From Oscillatoria sp. Prado101 (lineage in GTDB: Bacteria > Cyanobacteriota > Cyanobacteriia > Cyanobacteriales > Oscillatoriaceae), in contig JALOOK010000341.1 of the NCBI GenBank assembly GCA_025454445.1, forward strand, positions 1-5,549: 5,549 nt of DNA, given 5' to 3'. Under the pieces are notes generated by a model. The model was not told the origin of the DNA and made no database searches. It saw nothing but the letters and a program-made list of their open reading frames with translations. This document shows, piece after piece, positions 5,367-5,549 of this stretch (positions are counted from its first letter, which is position 1; every line of letters begins with the position of its first letter). Made by a program: the position numbers and the translations under genes.

Positions 5367-5413
5367 GCGATCGCAGATGGCTCCGACCGGCTCAATCTGC
5401 AATCTGCGATCGC
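5367..5413. repeat. 12-bp inverted repeat with a HIP1 octamer in each arm
   Basis: GCGATCGCAGAT (5367-5378) and ATCTGCGATCGC (5402-5413) are exact reverse complements 23 bases apart. Each contains GCGATCGC, the HIP1 octamer over-represented in many cyanobacterial genomes. These are the only two HIP1 sites in the window, and both lie in this non-coding repeat zone. Confidence 0.88.
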
Positions 5414-5419
5414 AAGTGG

Positions 5420-5549
5420 CAAGATTTCGGCGGGGATGCCAGGGTTGTCGCAGAAACCCGGTTTCTGGGGTTTCTGGGGTTCGGCGGGGAGAAAGAAACC
5501 GGGTTTCTCAATCAAGATTTCGGCGGGGATGCCAGGGTGATCTCAGAAA
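5420..5549. repeat. 93-bp tandem repeat, second copy cut by the window edge
   Basis: A 26-base segment starting CAAGATTTCGGCGGGGATGC recurs exactly at 5420-5445 and 5513-5538. CAGAAA at 5451 and 5544 keeps the same 93-base period. Each unit carries GAAACCCGG-type arms, so further copies probably lie beyond the right edge. Both strands stay open through it because 93 is a multiple of three; I do not take this as coding. Confidence 0.85.
5452..5508. repeat. Second copy of the 15-bp GAAACCCGGTTTC inverted repeat, with a longer loop
   Basis: AGAAACCCGGTTTCT (5452-5466) and AGAAACCGGGTTTCT (5494-5508) are the same perfect arms as at 361-393, here 27 bases apart instead of 3. The loop contains a repeated GGGGTTTCT-like motif. 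It is nested within the 93-bp tandem unit. Confidence 0.9.

Noticed and set aside
5252..5540. Open frames on both strands with Val-Pro or Gly-Thr repeats
   Set aside because: Both follow from repeat periods divisible by three; no start signal, domain or codon pattern supports either.

Overview
The window looks like chromosomal DNA of a cyanobacterium, probably a filamentous or repeat-rich lineage. The evidence is a cyanobacterial-type Era GTPase, two HIP1 octamers (GCGATCGC), and several interspersed repeat types that I associate with cyanobacterial genomes: AGAAACCCGGTTTCT inverted repeats, CCGCAGATGAACGCAGAT repeats, CTCGTTCCC...GGGAACGAG multi-hairpin elements, CTGTAGGGGCA...TGCCCCTACAG elements, and CCAAAAT heptamers. 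The genus cannot be fixed from this sequence.

Layout. Bases 2-322 (+) are the 3' end of a MarC-family membrane protein. A 15-bp perfect hairpin and about 210 bp of featureless DNA follow. Era lies at 645-1580 (+); it has a strong ribosome binding site but no ATG, GTG or TTG start in front of its P-loop, so CTG or ATC is the likely start. Two 72-bp repeat copies fill the gap to the convergent minus-strand genes. These are, in transcription order, a short C15 pyroglutamyl-peptidase-like protein (4505-5017), a circularly permuted ATP-grasp protein (2870-4303), and an alpha-E (DUF403) protein (1733-2683). The last two are separated by a four-hairpin repeat. The right end, 5018-5549, holds no convincing gene. 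It is dense in repeats and carries a perfect-consensus sigma-70 promoter on the minus strand, followed by a terminator-like repeat.

Function. Era is a ribosome-assembly GTPase. The ATP-grasp and alpha-E proteins are an established partner pair, predicted to ligate or modify peptides or amides; the transglutaminase-like and Anbu-type partners often found with them are not in this window. The C15-like protein upstream could act on a related amide or pyroglutamyl bond, but that is only inference from neighbourhood.

The least ordinary signals are the orphan consensus promoter with its palindrome and terminator (a candidate short RNA or attenuated leader), the non-canonical era start, and the stack of repeats next to that promoter. 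I found no complete new defence or mobile system here.
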